Origin: an uncultured bacterium
Lineage (GTDB): Bacteria; Actinomycetota; Coriobacteriia; Coriobacteriales; Coriobacteriaceae
NCBI GenBank assembly: GCA_905216145.1
Contig: CAJMST010000011.1
Location: forward strand, 1 to 62,464
Reading direction: 5' to 3'
DNA: 62,464 nt
The notes beneath the pieces are model-generated. The model did not search any database and was not told the origin of the DNA. It saw only the letters and a program-made list of their open reading frames with translations. The first letter of the stretch is position 1, and every line of letters starts with the position of its first letter. The position numbers and the translations under genes are program-made. Shown in pieces: positions 8,750 through 17,126 of the stretch.

Positions 8750-10666
8750 ATGGTCGCATTCGATCGCAACCCGCAAGACTTCAAGTATCTGCGCCTGCTG
8801 TCGAGACAGTTCCCCACCGAACAATCCGCGTTTACCGAAATTATCAACCTCTCGGCCATCCTCAACCTACCCAAGGGCACCGAGCATTTTATGAGCGACG
8901 TGCATGGCGAGTACGAAGCCTTTATGCACATCCTCAACAACTGTTCGGGCGTCGTGCGCGAGCATGTCGACGAGATTTTTGGCGACACGCTCTCCTTTGA
9001 CGAAAAGGGCGAGCTGTGCACGCTCATCTACTACCCGCGCGAGAAGATCGAGCTGGTCCGCAGCCAGCGCGAGGACTCGCCAACCTGGTACAAGACGATG
9101 CTTGACCAGCTCATCATGGTCGCACGCTCGCTTTCGAGCCGCTACACGCGCTCCAAGGTGCGTAAGGCCATCCCGCGCGATTACGCCTACATCATCGACG
9201 AGTTGTTGCACACGCACCCGGACGAGAACAACTATCGCGTGCGCTATCACGAGCGCATCGTGGAGTCCATCCTGGAGACCGCCAGCGCCGACGACTTTAT
9301 CGAGTCGCTCGCCTCACTCATCAAGCGCCTGGCCGTCGACCACCTGCACCTGGTGGGCGATATCTTCGACCGCGGCGGCGGCGCGGCCAAGATTATGGAC
9401 CGTCTGCTCACCTACCATTCGCTCGACATCCAGTGGGGCAACCACGACCTGCTGTGGATGGGTGCTGCGGCCGGTGAGCCCGCCTGCATCGCCACGGTGT
9501 TGCGCAACAACCTACGCTACGACAATTACGAGATCCTTGAGAACGATTACGGTATCTCGCTGCGTGAGCTTGTCGCCTTTGCCGATGCTACCTACACCGC
9601 CGGTGAGTCCATCACCCCGCTGATCAAGGCCATCAACGTACTGCTCTTTAAGCTCGAGGGCCAGATTATCCAGCGCCACCCCGAGTTCGATATGACCGAC
9701 CGCCTGTTACTCGACAAGATCGATCACGACACCGGCACGGTCACGCTCGCCGACGGCAGCGTGTGGCCGCTCACGACCAACGACTTCCCCACCGTCGACC
9801 CGGCGGACCCCTATACGCTCACGCCCCAGGAGCAGCACATCATCGACAAGCTCGTGTCCGAGTTTGTCACCGCCGATCACCTGCGTCGCCATATCGATTT
9901 CCTCTATTCCCATGGCTCGATGTACAAGGTCGCCAACGGCAACCTGCTATTCCACGGCTGCGTGCCGCTCAACGAAGACGGCACCTTTAGCAGCATGAAC
10001 TGCCTGGGCACCTGGCACGCTGGCCGCGATTATCTCGATTTTTGCGACCACATCGCCCGCCGCGCCTGGCGCGTGGGCGACCGCGACGCTCTCGACTGGA
10101 TGTGGTACCTGTGGATTGGCTTTAACTCACCCGCCAGCGGACGCCTGGTGCGCACCTTTGAGCGCGCCTATATCGCCGATAAGAGCACCTGGGTCGAGCC
10201 GATGGACCCGTACTTTACGCTTACCAAGTCGCCCTCGGTCTGCGATGACATCATGCGCGAGTTTGGCGTCGCGCCCATGGCATGTTCACCGACCGGCCAC
10301 ATCATCAACGGCCACACGCCCGTTAAAACCACCAAGGGCGAGCAGCCCATCCGCGCCGAGGGCAAGCTGCTGGTCATCGATGGCGGCTTCTGCCGCGCTT
10401 ACCATCCCAAGACGGGTATCGCCGGCTATACGCTCATCTCGAGCTCGCGCGGCTGCCGCCTCAAGTCGCACCGGGCCTTTACGACGGTTGCCGAGGCACT
10501 CACGCGCAATGTGGACATCGAAAGCGAGACCAACCGTTTTGACCAAGCAGACCGTCGCCGCATGGTGAGCGACACCGATACTGGCGCCAAGATCCGCAGC
10601 CAGATCCAGGACCTGCGCCAGTTGCTCGATGCATATAGAAACGGTGCTATCGAGGAGCGCGCCTAG
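8750..10666 (+). CDS. fbp: Class III fructose-1,6-bisphosphatase
   Basis: Hydrolyses fructose-1,6-bisphosphate to fructose-6-phosphate in gluconeogenesis. The 638-aa length matches the large class III (Firmicutes-type) enzyme rather than the 330-aa class I. The metallophosphoesterase core is visible in MSDVHGEYEAF (about residue 47), VGDIFDRGGGA (about residue 203), WGNHDLLWMGA (about residue 229) and NGHTPV near residue 521. The ATG at 8750 follows GGAAGGTG at 6 nt and matches the family N-terminus; the upstream in-frame extension has no ribosome binding site. The gtrA-like gene follows after 78 nt. Confidence 0.95.
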   Translation: MVAFDRNPQDFKYLRLLSRQFPTEQSAFTEIINLSAILNLPKGTEHFMSDVHGEYEAFMHILNNCSGVVREHVDEIFGDTLSFDEKGELCTLIYYPREKIELVRSQREDSPTWYKTMLDQLIMVARSLSSRYTRSKVRKAIPRDYAYIIDELLHTHPDENNYRVRYHERIVESILETASADDFIESLASLIKRLAVDHLHLVGDIFDRGGGAAKIMDRLLTYHSLDIQWGNHDLLWMGAAAGEPACIATVLRNNLRYDNYEILENDYGISLRELVAFADATYTAGESITPLIKAINVLLFKLEGQIIQRHPEFDMTDRLLLDKIDHDTGTVTLADGSVWPLTTNDFPTVDPADPYTLTPQEQHIIDKLVSEFVTADHLRRHIDFLYSHGSMYKVANGNLLFHGCVPLNEDGTFSSMNCLGTWHAGRDYLDFCDHIARRAWRVGDRDALDWMWYLWIGFNSPASGRLVRTFERAYIADKSTWVEPMDPYFTLTKSPSVCDDIMREFGVAPMACSPTGHIINGHTPVKTTKGEQPIRAEGKLLVIDGGFCRAYHPKTGIAGYTLISSSRGCRLKSHRAFTTVAEALTRNVDIESETNRFDQADRRRMVSDTDTGAKIRSQIQDLRQLLDAYRNGAIEERA

Positions 10667-10744
10667 CACCACCCGCGGGGATTGGCTAAACTTGCTAAGT
10701 TTGTCATCCCCGCGGCGCTTCGGCGCCAGCTTAAGGCAGGTACC

Positions 10745-11140
10745 ATGCAAAAGCTCCTTGCGCAGATCATGAAATTTGGCGTCGTCGGTGTCATTGCCAC
10801 GGTTATCGACTTTGGCATTATGAATCTGCTCCACTACGGTCTGGGCCTCAACATCCTAATCGCCAACACCAGCGGCTTTATCATCTCACTCATCTTTAAC
10901 TACCTCGCAAGCATGAAATACGTGTTTGCGCACAAGGAAGGCATGAGCCGCCGCCGCGAGTTCATCATCTTTGTCGTGCTGTCCGTGATCGGTTTGGTGC
11001 TCAACGATGGCATCGTGCTGGCGCTCAACGCCGGCCTGGGACTCGAGGCCAATATCGCCAAGATCTGCGCCACCGCGCTTGTCATGGTCTACAACTTTGT
11101 GACCCGAAAGATCTTCCTGGAGGGTGACGAGACCAAGTAA
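10745..11140 (+). CDS. GtrA-like membrane protein, first copy
   Basis: A 131-aa protein with four predicted membrane segments (about residues 10-32, 37-58, 75-97 and 104-122), the pattern of the GtrA/DPMS family. These proteins are thought to flip or position polyprenyl-phosphate-linked sugars for cell-surface glycosylation. The motif NY-ASMKYVFAHKEGMSRRREF after the second segment is shared with the next gene. The ATG at 10745 has AAGGCAGG 5 nt upstream; a TTG at 10682 would add 21 residues without a good site. No glycosyltransferase is adjacent. Confidence 0.8.
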   Translation: MQKLLAQIMKFGVVGVIATVIDFGIMNLLHYGLGLNILIANTSGFIISLIFNYLASMKYVFAHKEGMSRRREFIIFVVLSVIGLVLNDGIVLALNAGLGLEANIAKICATALVMVYNFVTRKIFLEGDETK

Positions 11141-11358
11141 CTCACAACCCTACGGCCTTACGATGCCCACGGATGACGCGCGTCGAGCGCTGCGTTGTTC
11201 GTGGGCTTTGCTCGTTTACGGGAAGATTTGCAACGTTTGCGGATTACCTCTTGAATATTTGGCGAGTTCGTATATTTCTTTCCAAAGACCTTACGTTTCC
11301 CTTGCAAAAGCTCTAAAGTATCCTCTGCTCGATTCATCAACGCATTGGATGTGATTAC

Positions 11359-11766
11359 GTGCGCAAGGCACTGGCACAACCTCATACCAAGCAGTTCCTC
11401 AAGTTCGCCGTCGTGGGTCTTATCTCCTTTGGCATCGACTGGGGCATGCTCATTGCGCTCGTCGAGCTGTTCCACCTCGACTTTTTGATGAGCACGACGG
11501 TCTCGTTTACCACGTCCGTCGTGGTCAACTACTGGCTCAGCATGAAGTACGTGTTCGACCATCGCGAGGGCATGAGCCGCAAGCGCGAGTTCACGATCTT
11601 CACCATCCTGTCGGTAATCGGTCTGGGCCTCAACGACCTGTACATGTTTGTGGGCGTCACGTTTTTGAGCATCGGCTACCAGGCCATGAAGGCCATCGCA
11701 ACGTTCCTCGTCACCTGGTACAACTACTTCAGCCGCCGCTTCTTCCTCGAGGGCGCACGGTCGTAG
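11359..11766 (+). CDS. GtrA-like membrane protein, second copy
   Basis: A 135-aa paralogue of the preceding gene with the same four-segment layout. The two share the cytoplasmic loop NY--SMKYVF-H-EGMSR-REF and the following LSVIGL-LND, so they probably arose by tandem duplication. The GTG at 11359 has only a modest upstream GGATGTG. A 218-bp A+T-richer gap separates the copies and may contain a second promoter. A strong terminator follows the gene. Confidence 0.8.
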   Translation: MRKALAQPHTKQFLKFAVVGLISFGIDWGMLIALVELFHLDFLMSTTVSFTTSVVVNYWLSMKYVFDHREGMSRKREFTIFTILSVIGLGLNDLYMFVGVTFLSIGYQAMKAIATFLVTWYNYFSRRFFLEGARS

Positions 11767-11792
11767 TCGATTCACTATTTGCCTGAATGTAT

Positions 11793-11830
11793 AACCGGTT
11801 GGAATTCCCGTTCCAACCGGTTTTTTGTTT
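11793..11830 (+). terminator. Strong intrinsic terminator of the gtrA pair
   Basis: A perfect 12-bp stem, AACCGGTTGGAA with TTCCAACCGGTT, a 6-nt loop and a T-rich tail (TTTTTTGTTT). Confidence 0.95.
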
Positions 11831-11865
11831 GCCGAGAGACCCGGCGACCCAGTCCTCTACGCATG

Positions 11866-11903
11866 AAAAACGGGCAGCCCGGATGTTTGTCCGAACCGCC
11901 CGT
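11866..11903 (-). terminator. Terminator of the DUF4430 operon
   Basis: Read on the minus strand, ACGGGC (11898-11903) pairs with GCCCGT, enclosing CGGA/TCCG, and is followed by TTTTT. It lies 22 nt after the stop codon of the 312-aa DUF4430 protein and faces the gtrA terminator. Confidence 0.85.
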
Positions 11904-11925
11904 CTGGCGCGCTATGTCGAGGCCT

Positions 11926-12864
11926 CTAGCCTGTAACGTAATACCAGACTACGTTGTCACCGTTTGAGAGAACGTAGTTGCTGCAGGCCGTCATGGGCGT
12001 TGTGCCGTTGACGGAGTACATCCAGCCGCTCGTGCCGCCGTGCTGTTTCTCGGCCAAACCACCAATCGCGGAGACATACGTGCCGTACGACGAGCCATGT
12101 GCGTTGACAGAAAGGCCCAGCGCGCACAGGGCATCGTAGACGGTAGCGCCTTCGTTAAAGGTAAAGGTGCCACCAGAGGACACAGGATTGCCCACGGCGC
12201 TCGATGTGACCGAAACCGTCACCGTTACGTAGCTAGGCTGCTGCGAGCTGCCCTGGTCGCCAGTAGAGGCGTTGCCGTTATCGGGGGCAGAAGATGCCCC
12301 GCTGGATGAGGAGGAGGCGCCAGGCGTAGAGCCGGCCCCGCCAGAAGAAGTCGAGTTCTGAGAAGTCGACTGATTGCCGTCGGTCTTTTTATTGCTGTTC
12401 TTCTCTCCAGACTTCTTGCCATCCTTGTCTTCGGACATTTTGCTATCCGAGCCCTTGTTTGATTCCTTGTCCGAAGACTCGGACTCCTTCTTAGAGTCAG
12501 ATTTATCCGAACCCTTAGACTCGTCGTTCGACCCATCCGAAGATTTGGAATCCTTGGAGCCAGCTTTACCCGAAGCGACGGTCGAGTCAGACCCCTTGGC
12601 GTCCTTCGCGACGACGCTCTCCCCCGTCACGGTCTGAACGATCCAGTCAATGGACCAGGCGCCGCTCTCGGAAGGATGGACGAAGCCCAGCGATATGACA
12701 ATTAGCGCAACGCACGCGGCGGTCAGGACGCCAGTAAGCGCCTTCCGTCGAGGGGCGGACGCCGCCGAAGCGGCGCCCTGTTGCTTTGCATCGTCGAACT
12801 GAATGAACGAGGAATTTGGTTGCTTGGGGTCAGCGTCCTTGGATTTATTGGACACAGCCCTCAC
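11926..12864 (-). CDS. Membrane-anchored DUF4430 (transcobalamin-like) protein
   Basis: A 312-aa surface protein. After a short cytoplasmic N-terminus comes one membrane segment (about residues 44-63), then a 130-residue linker made almost only of Ser, Lys, Asp, Glu and Gly, and a C-terminal DUF4430 domain (about residues 210-312) with the features GTFTFNEGATVYDALCALGL, GTSGWMYSVNGT and NGDNVVWYYVTG. DUF4430 belongs to the transcobalamin C-terminal-like family. It follows the 1291-aa DUF4430 protein with no gap (stop TAG directly before GTG), so both are under the upstream cobalamin riboswitch. The start is uncertain: GTG at 12864, or GTG at 12855 after GGTGAGG. A surface cobalamin-capture role is inferred. 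Confidence 0.75.
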   Translation of the reverse strand: MRAVSNKSKDADPKQPNSSFIQFDDAKQQGAASAASAPRRKALTGVLTAACVALIVISLGFVHPSESGAWSIDWIVQTVTGESVVAKDAKGSDSTVASGKAGSKDSKSSDGSNDESKGSDKSDSKKESESSDKESNKGSDSKMSEDKDGKKSGEKNSNKKTDGNQSTSQNSTSSGGAGSTPGASSSSSGASSAPDNGNASTGDQGSSQQPSYVTVTVSVTSSAVGNPVSSGGTFTFNEGATVYDALCALGLSVNAHGSSYGTYVSAIGGLAEKQHGGTSGWMYSVNGTTPMTACSNYVLSNGDNVVWYYVTG

Positions 12865-15800
12865 CTACCGACGTTTGGTGAACACGAACACGCCGACGAT
12901 GGCGAGACCGATGACGCCGGCGGCAACGCCAACAATGGCGAGCGGGTTGGCGCCAGTCTCCTGCTCGGAAGCACTAGAGGGCTTCTTAGCAGTGGTCGTG
13001 GAAGCAGCACCCGTATCGGACTTGGAATCGGACTTCTTGTCGGACTTGCTGTCCTTCTTGTCAGACTTCTTGCCAGACTTCTTCTCGTCCTTCTTATCGG
13101 ACTTATCGGAGTCCTTCTTGTTGGACTTGTTGTCCTTGGTCTCGGTCTTGGTCGACACCGTCGTCTTGGTCATCGGCTTATGACCCGGAGCGACAGCGCC
13201 GCCAGTCTGCTGGCCCTTCGTGCCGGAGCCGGAACCCGTGCCCGTGCCAGCGCCAGCACCGGAACCGTTGCCAGCGCCACCATTGCCGCCATTGGAGCCA
13301 GAACCGCCATTGCCGCCAGGGTTAACAGCATTCTTGGTCCACTTGGCATACAGCGTCAGATCGGCCGTCACCGGCGTACTGAAGTCATACGCCTGCGTGC
13401 AAGCCTCATCGGTGAACCAACCGCCGAAAGTGTAGCCATCGCGCGTCGGATCGGCCGGCTTGACCAGCTTGCCGTCGGCCGTAGCAACAAACTTAGTGTC
13501 GCAAGCAGACCCGCCATTGGAATTAAAGGCAACCGTCCAAGACTCAACAGCCCCCAGCTTGAACAAAGTACCCGAATCATTGATGTAGTACAGGTTGCCA
13601 GATGCATCGGCAATGACCGGAGAGTCACAGTACTGGTAATGGCCAGCCGCATCATAAATCTGCGTCGCCTCTGCATCGCCGAGCGTATAGCGATACACGC
13701 CACCACCAGCAGAGTAGTTGACGTAATCCTTGCTATCCGCGCTGTTAACGGTGAAGTACACATAGGTCTTGCCGCCCTGAACACTCACCAGCGGAGTAGC
13801 AGCAATACCGTTGAGGCCAGCCGGCAGCGCCTTGCCGTCGGCAGCAGCGACCATCGTGGTCTTACCCGTCTTCAGGTTATAGAGAACCAGAGCAGAGCCC
13901 GTAGCCGTCTGTCCGCCGACAATTAGATTGTCACCAGACACCGCAGGGGCGCTCAGATTATTCGTAAGCCCCAGATCAACCGTCTTCTGTGCACTCAGCA
14001 CACCCTTCGCCGAAAGCGAAATCACATGGAGCTTTCCGTCGTGCGTCATCTGATAGAAGGTCGAACCATTGGACGGATCGGCAATGCAATCGGCATTTGC
14101 GACAGCGCCGAGCTCCATGGTCGAAACGACATCGCCCGTCGTCTTATCAATGCACTTAAGCGTACCCGCGCTCGTAGGAACGATGGCATACTTATCCGTC
14201 AAAGCCGCACCAGTCCAGTAATAGCCCTCGGCAGGGTCGATGTTCTGCCAAGAAACTTCGCCCGTGGCAATCTTAATGCGTGCAAAGGAGCCGTTGCCGT
14301 AGGTCGCGTTGTAATTCTCGTCATACGAAATATCGACCGTACCAACATAGACGTACTCGCCGTCCGAAACGACGGTGCAGGAGCTCTGCGTCAAGTCCGT
14401 CAAACCAGGCGTCAGCCACTTGCAGATCAGCTTGTCTGCAGTAATCGCCTGGACCGCACCGCCGTTGAGCGGAACGATGATAAGGCCATTGGTATAGATC
14501 GGACGAGAAGTATAGCTCACCTTGGAGGCAAGCGGCGCAGAGGCAACCTTTTTGCCCGTGGACGAATCGATCTTAATGAGCTCGTTCTCGGTCGCGATAT
14601 ACACAAAGCCGTTAGCGATGACAGGCTCGCTGCAGTTGGCATACTGCTGACCAGACTCGGCCTTCCAATCGAAGGCCCACTTAAGACCGGCGGCCTGCGC
14701 AGGCGTCTTGGCATCCGTTACGGTCGAACCGTTGCCACTGTTGCCGTAGCCGGCCCACTCGGCATCCCAATCAGGGGTCGTCGCGCTCGGGTCCGCGACA
14801 ATCTTGTCGGGATCGGGCATGGCCGAATCGTCGGTGGTATAGGCAAGCGTAACCTTATCGCCGCTCTTGAGCGTAATCTGATTGGCACAGAGTAAGGAGG
14901 GCTCTCCGTTGATATACAGGTGCCAATATTTATTGGTCGCAGCATCCCAGGCATACGGCTTGTGATCGAACGGCGAGTTGATGGAATTGAGGAACCAGTA
15001 CTCACCACTCTGGGAGCCGTTGTACGTAACGCCCTTGGCCTTCAGGACCGTCTCAATAAGGTTCTGGGCAGTAGAGCCTTCGGGCAGAGAAACATTGCTT
15101 GCCGAGCCCCAACGAGTATTGTTGCCGTTGACATCGGGACCGATAACATCGACAGACCCAAGAACCTGGCCAGGAAGGGCATCGGCGTCAGCACCATACA
15201 TAAAGGTGACGGCGTCACCCTCCTGGAGCTTGTAGGCACCGGCGCCAACGTCGGCGAACTTGCCATTTACGTAGAAGCGCCAATAGCTTTTGGTCGCAGC
15301 ATCCCAGCCATAGGACTTACCATCGAACGGCGAATAAATGCCGTTGAGGAACCAGCCCCAAGACGATTCGCCAGCATCGAGAGTAAGGCCGGTCTGCTCA
15401 AGGAGATCCTTGGCAGTGGAGCCTGCCTTGAGGCTCGTCTGGCCCGTCGAAGCCCAAACCTGCTGCTTGCCGTCCTTGTCCTTACCAAGTACCTGAACGG
15501 AAACATGGACGGAATCAGAGGGCAACTGGTCGCCCCAGCCACCGTAGAACCACGTAACGGTATCGCCAGCATGAATGGTGACATTGTCTGCCGTGTAGTC
15601 GCTCGGCTTGCCGTTGATAAACAGCTGCCAATAGGTCGAATAATCGAGCGGCGTACCCAGCTCAACGCCGTTGTACTTAAGGCTCAGAATGAAGGAGCCC
15701 GCAGCAACGGCGTCAATATCATTCGCCTCGAGCGCGACCTTCGTAAGGTCAAGCGCGCTCGAACCGGACGTCACCACATACTGCGCGTTATCGACCCAAG

Positions 15801-16740
15801 TCTGAGTCTTGCCCTGGGCATCGCGACCAATGACGGTCACATTCGCAGCAAGCTGGTCCTTAACGACAGGGGACGAGTTACCAGCCGTATAGGCAAACTC
15901 AATCTTCTGCCCCTGGGTGAGCTTGACGCTGCTCGCGCCAACCGAGGAAGACGCGCCGTCGACGAACAGCTGCCAGAAGGCATAAGTCGTCGGATCGTAG
16001 GCAAGCGTGCGGCCATCGCTCGGGGATGTGATGCTTTCGAGGTAGAAACCGTATGCCGTGTTCGGATCGTACTTCGCCTTGAAGCCCGTCTTCTCCTGCA
16101 GCTTAATGAAGGCATCCGCAGCCGTCGCGCCCTCATCGAGCTTGAGCTGCGTAGGTGCCACCCAGGTCTGAGCCTTGCCGTCGGCATCGGTGCCGATAAT
16201 CGAGAACGAGACCTCGACTTGCTTCTTGGCGACATCGCCGGTTTCTGTCGGGTTCTCTGTCTGGACGGCAGTCGCGGCGGCAGATCCTGCTTGGCCAGCG
16301 GATGCCGTCGAAGACTGCTCGCTCGTGGCAGGGCTCTCCCCCGTCGCCGAGCCTTCGTCGCCAGTTGCCGCCTCTGTAGTGGCGGCACTAGCTGCAGGCG
16401 CGCTCCCGGAATCCGAAACCTCGGCGCCGCTCTGCTCAGCGGTACCGCCCGCAAGCGCTGCGTCCTCGCCCGGCGTCGTAGCCTGAGCCACAGCGTCGGC
16501 AATGCCCTCGGCGCCCTCGGCCCACAGCTGAGCCGGCGTGGTGCTGAGGGCCATCGCGAAGACCAGGAATGCCACCAGGCCGCGCTTGGCTACACCGCGT
16601 GCAATCGCGCCACGGCGATGTAACGAGGCGCGCTCGCGCTCGTCCTCGAACATATCCATTTGTCTCCTACTGTCTGTACTTGGAGCGTTGCCTTGAAGCT
16701 GCCCCACGTCATCGCGCATGTTGCGCTCGAGTTCCCCCAT
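12865..16740 (-). CDS. Giant surface protein with four DUF4430 repeats, beta-propeller and InlB repeat
   Basis: A 1291-aa surface protein. A basic N-terminus and a signal-like segment (about residues 53-75, ending near LWAEG) are followed by an Ala/Ser/Thr/Glu-rich region. Then come four DUF4430 units (about residues 175-265, 290-380, 400-490 and 505-600), each with a WxL/F(I/V)NG signature. A PQQ-like beta-propeller (about 650-1030) and one InlB-type repeat (about 1045-1110, ending LTLYAKWTK) follow, then a Gly-rich and Lys/Asp/Ser-rich wall-spanning stretch, QETGANPLA, a membrane helix and KRR. The end resembles a degenerate sortase signal. The ATG at 16740 has AAGGAGG 6 nt upstream; another ATG near 16660 follows AGGAG and is an alternative. 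Its leader contains a cobalamin riboswitch. Confidence 0.8.
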   Translation of the reverse strand: MGELERNMRDDVGQLQGNAPSTDSRRQMDMFEDERERASLHRRGAIARGVAKRGLVAFLVFAMALSTTPAQLWAEGAEGIADAVAQATTPGEDAALAGGTAEQSGAEVSDSGSAPAASAATTEAATGDEGSATGESPATSEQSSTASAGQAGSAAATAVQTENPTETGDVAKKQVEVSFSIIGTDADGKAQTWVAPTQLKLDEGATAADAFIKLQEKTGFKAKYDPNTAYGFYLESITSPSDGRTLAYDPTTYAFWQLFVDGASSSVGASSVKLTQGQKIEFAYTAGNSSPVVKDQLAANVTVIGRDAQGKTQTWVDNAQYVVTSGSSALDLTKVALEANDIDAVAAGSFILSLKYNGVELGTPLDYSTYWQLFINGKPSDYTADNVTIHAGDTVTWFYGGWGDQLPSDSVHVSVQVLGKDKDGKQQVWASTGQTSLKAGSTAKDLLEQTGLTLDAGESSWGWFLNGIYSPFDGKSYGWDAATKSYWRFYVNGKFADVGAGAYKLQEGDAVTFMYGADADALPGQVLGSVDVIGPDVNGNNTRWGSASNVSLPEGSTAQNLIETVLKAKGVTYNGSQSGEYWFLNSINSPFDHKPYAWDAATNKYWHLYINGEPSLLCANQITLKSGDKVTLAYTTDDSAMPDPDKIVADPSATTPDWDAEWAGYGNSGNGSTVTDAKTPAQAAGLKWAFDWKAESGQQYANCSEPVIANGFVYIATENELIKIDSSTGKKVASAPLASKVSYTSRPIYTNGLIIVPLNGGAVQAITADKLICKWLTPGLTDLTQSSCTVVSDGEYVYVGTVDISYDENYNATYGNGSFARIKIATGEVSWQNIDPAEGYYWTGAALTDKYAIVPTSAGTLKCIDKTTGDVVSTMELGAVANADCIADPSNGSTFYQMTHDGKLHVISLSAKGVLSAQKTVDLGLTNNLSAPAVSGDNLIVGGQTATGSALVLYNLKTGKTTMVAAADGKALPAGLNGIAATPLVSVQGGKTYVYFTVNSADSKDYVNYSAGGGVYRYTLGDAEATQIYDAAGHYQYCDSPVIADASGNLYYINDSGTLFKLGAVESWTVAFNSNGGSACDTKFVATADGKLVKPADPTRDGYTFGGWFTDEACTQAYDFSTPVTADLTLYAKWTKNAVNPGGNGGSGSNGGNGGAGNGSGAGAGTGTGSGSGTKGQQTGGAVAPGHKPMTKTTVSTKTETKDNKSNKKDSDKSDKKDEKKSGKKSDKKDSKSDKKSDSKSDTGAASTTTAKKPSSASEQETGANPLAIVGVAAGVIGLAIVGVFVFTKRR

Positions 16741-16814
16741 CGGGGTCCTCCTTCCCTCCAGAGCCCTATGCACACCGGCGGCATACGCCGCAGCCGCATG
16801 CAAGATGGGAGGCG

Positions 16815-16978
16815 ATCCGACTTAACCTTAACGGCTCAGGCGCGTCGTCCGATCTGCGACGCGAACATCCCGAGCCAAGAGGAATTACGGTTACTGGTAC
16901 AGCCGGGGACTTGCACCCCGATTCTCCCAAACGCGCAGGAAAACCGTGCGTTCGTGCGTCCCCGCACCACCATCTAGG
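16815..16978 (-). promoter_or_regulatory. Cobalamin riboswitch
   Basis: On the minus strand the leader carries the conserved cobalamin-aptamer core: GGGAGAAUC, GGGUGCAAGUCCCC (16906-16919), GGCUGUACCAGUAACCGUAA, then CUUGGCUCGGGAUGUUCGC matching the downstream GAGxCxGGAUxCC-type box. Order and spacing fit the AdoCbl-type aptamer. It ends about 75 nt before the start codon of the giant DUF4430 protein. No strong terminator is visible between aptamer and gene, so control is more likely at translation initiation. Confidence 0.85.
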
Positions 16979-16985
16979 CCATCGA

Positions 16986-17013
16986 TTATTACCGTCAAAA
17001 TGGTATCACGCAA
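16986..17013 (-). promoter_or_regulatory. Probable promoter of the riboswitch transcript
   Basis: On the minus strand TTGCGT (17008-17013) and TAATAA (16986-16991) stand 16 nt apart, just upstream of the aptamer. Both match the housekeeping consensus moderately well. Confidence 0.45.
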
Positions 17014-17126
17014 AAGGGCCCCGCACACAGGCGAAGCCCAAGGTAAAAGCTATGGTTTGCGATAGACTAGGGCATGGATGGATCGCTGAGCAAAATGATC
17101 CGTTTTACTCCGTCCCCCAGGGGTCA

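Noticed and set aside
13021..13170. Short repeated units in the DUF4430 protein as a possible CRISPR or VNTR array
   Set aside because: These are degenerate Lys/Asp/Ser codon repeats of a wall-spanning linker, with no spacer-repeat periodicity.
12781..13926. Plus-strand ORF opposite the surface-protein operon
   Set aside because: It crosses two real genes on the other strand and is rich in Leu/Arg/Ser as expected of antisense frames.
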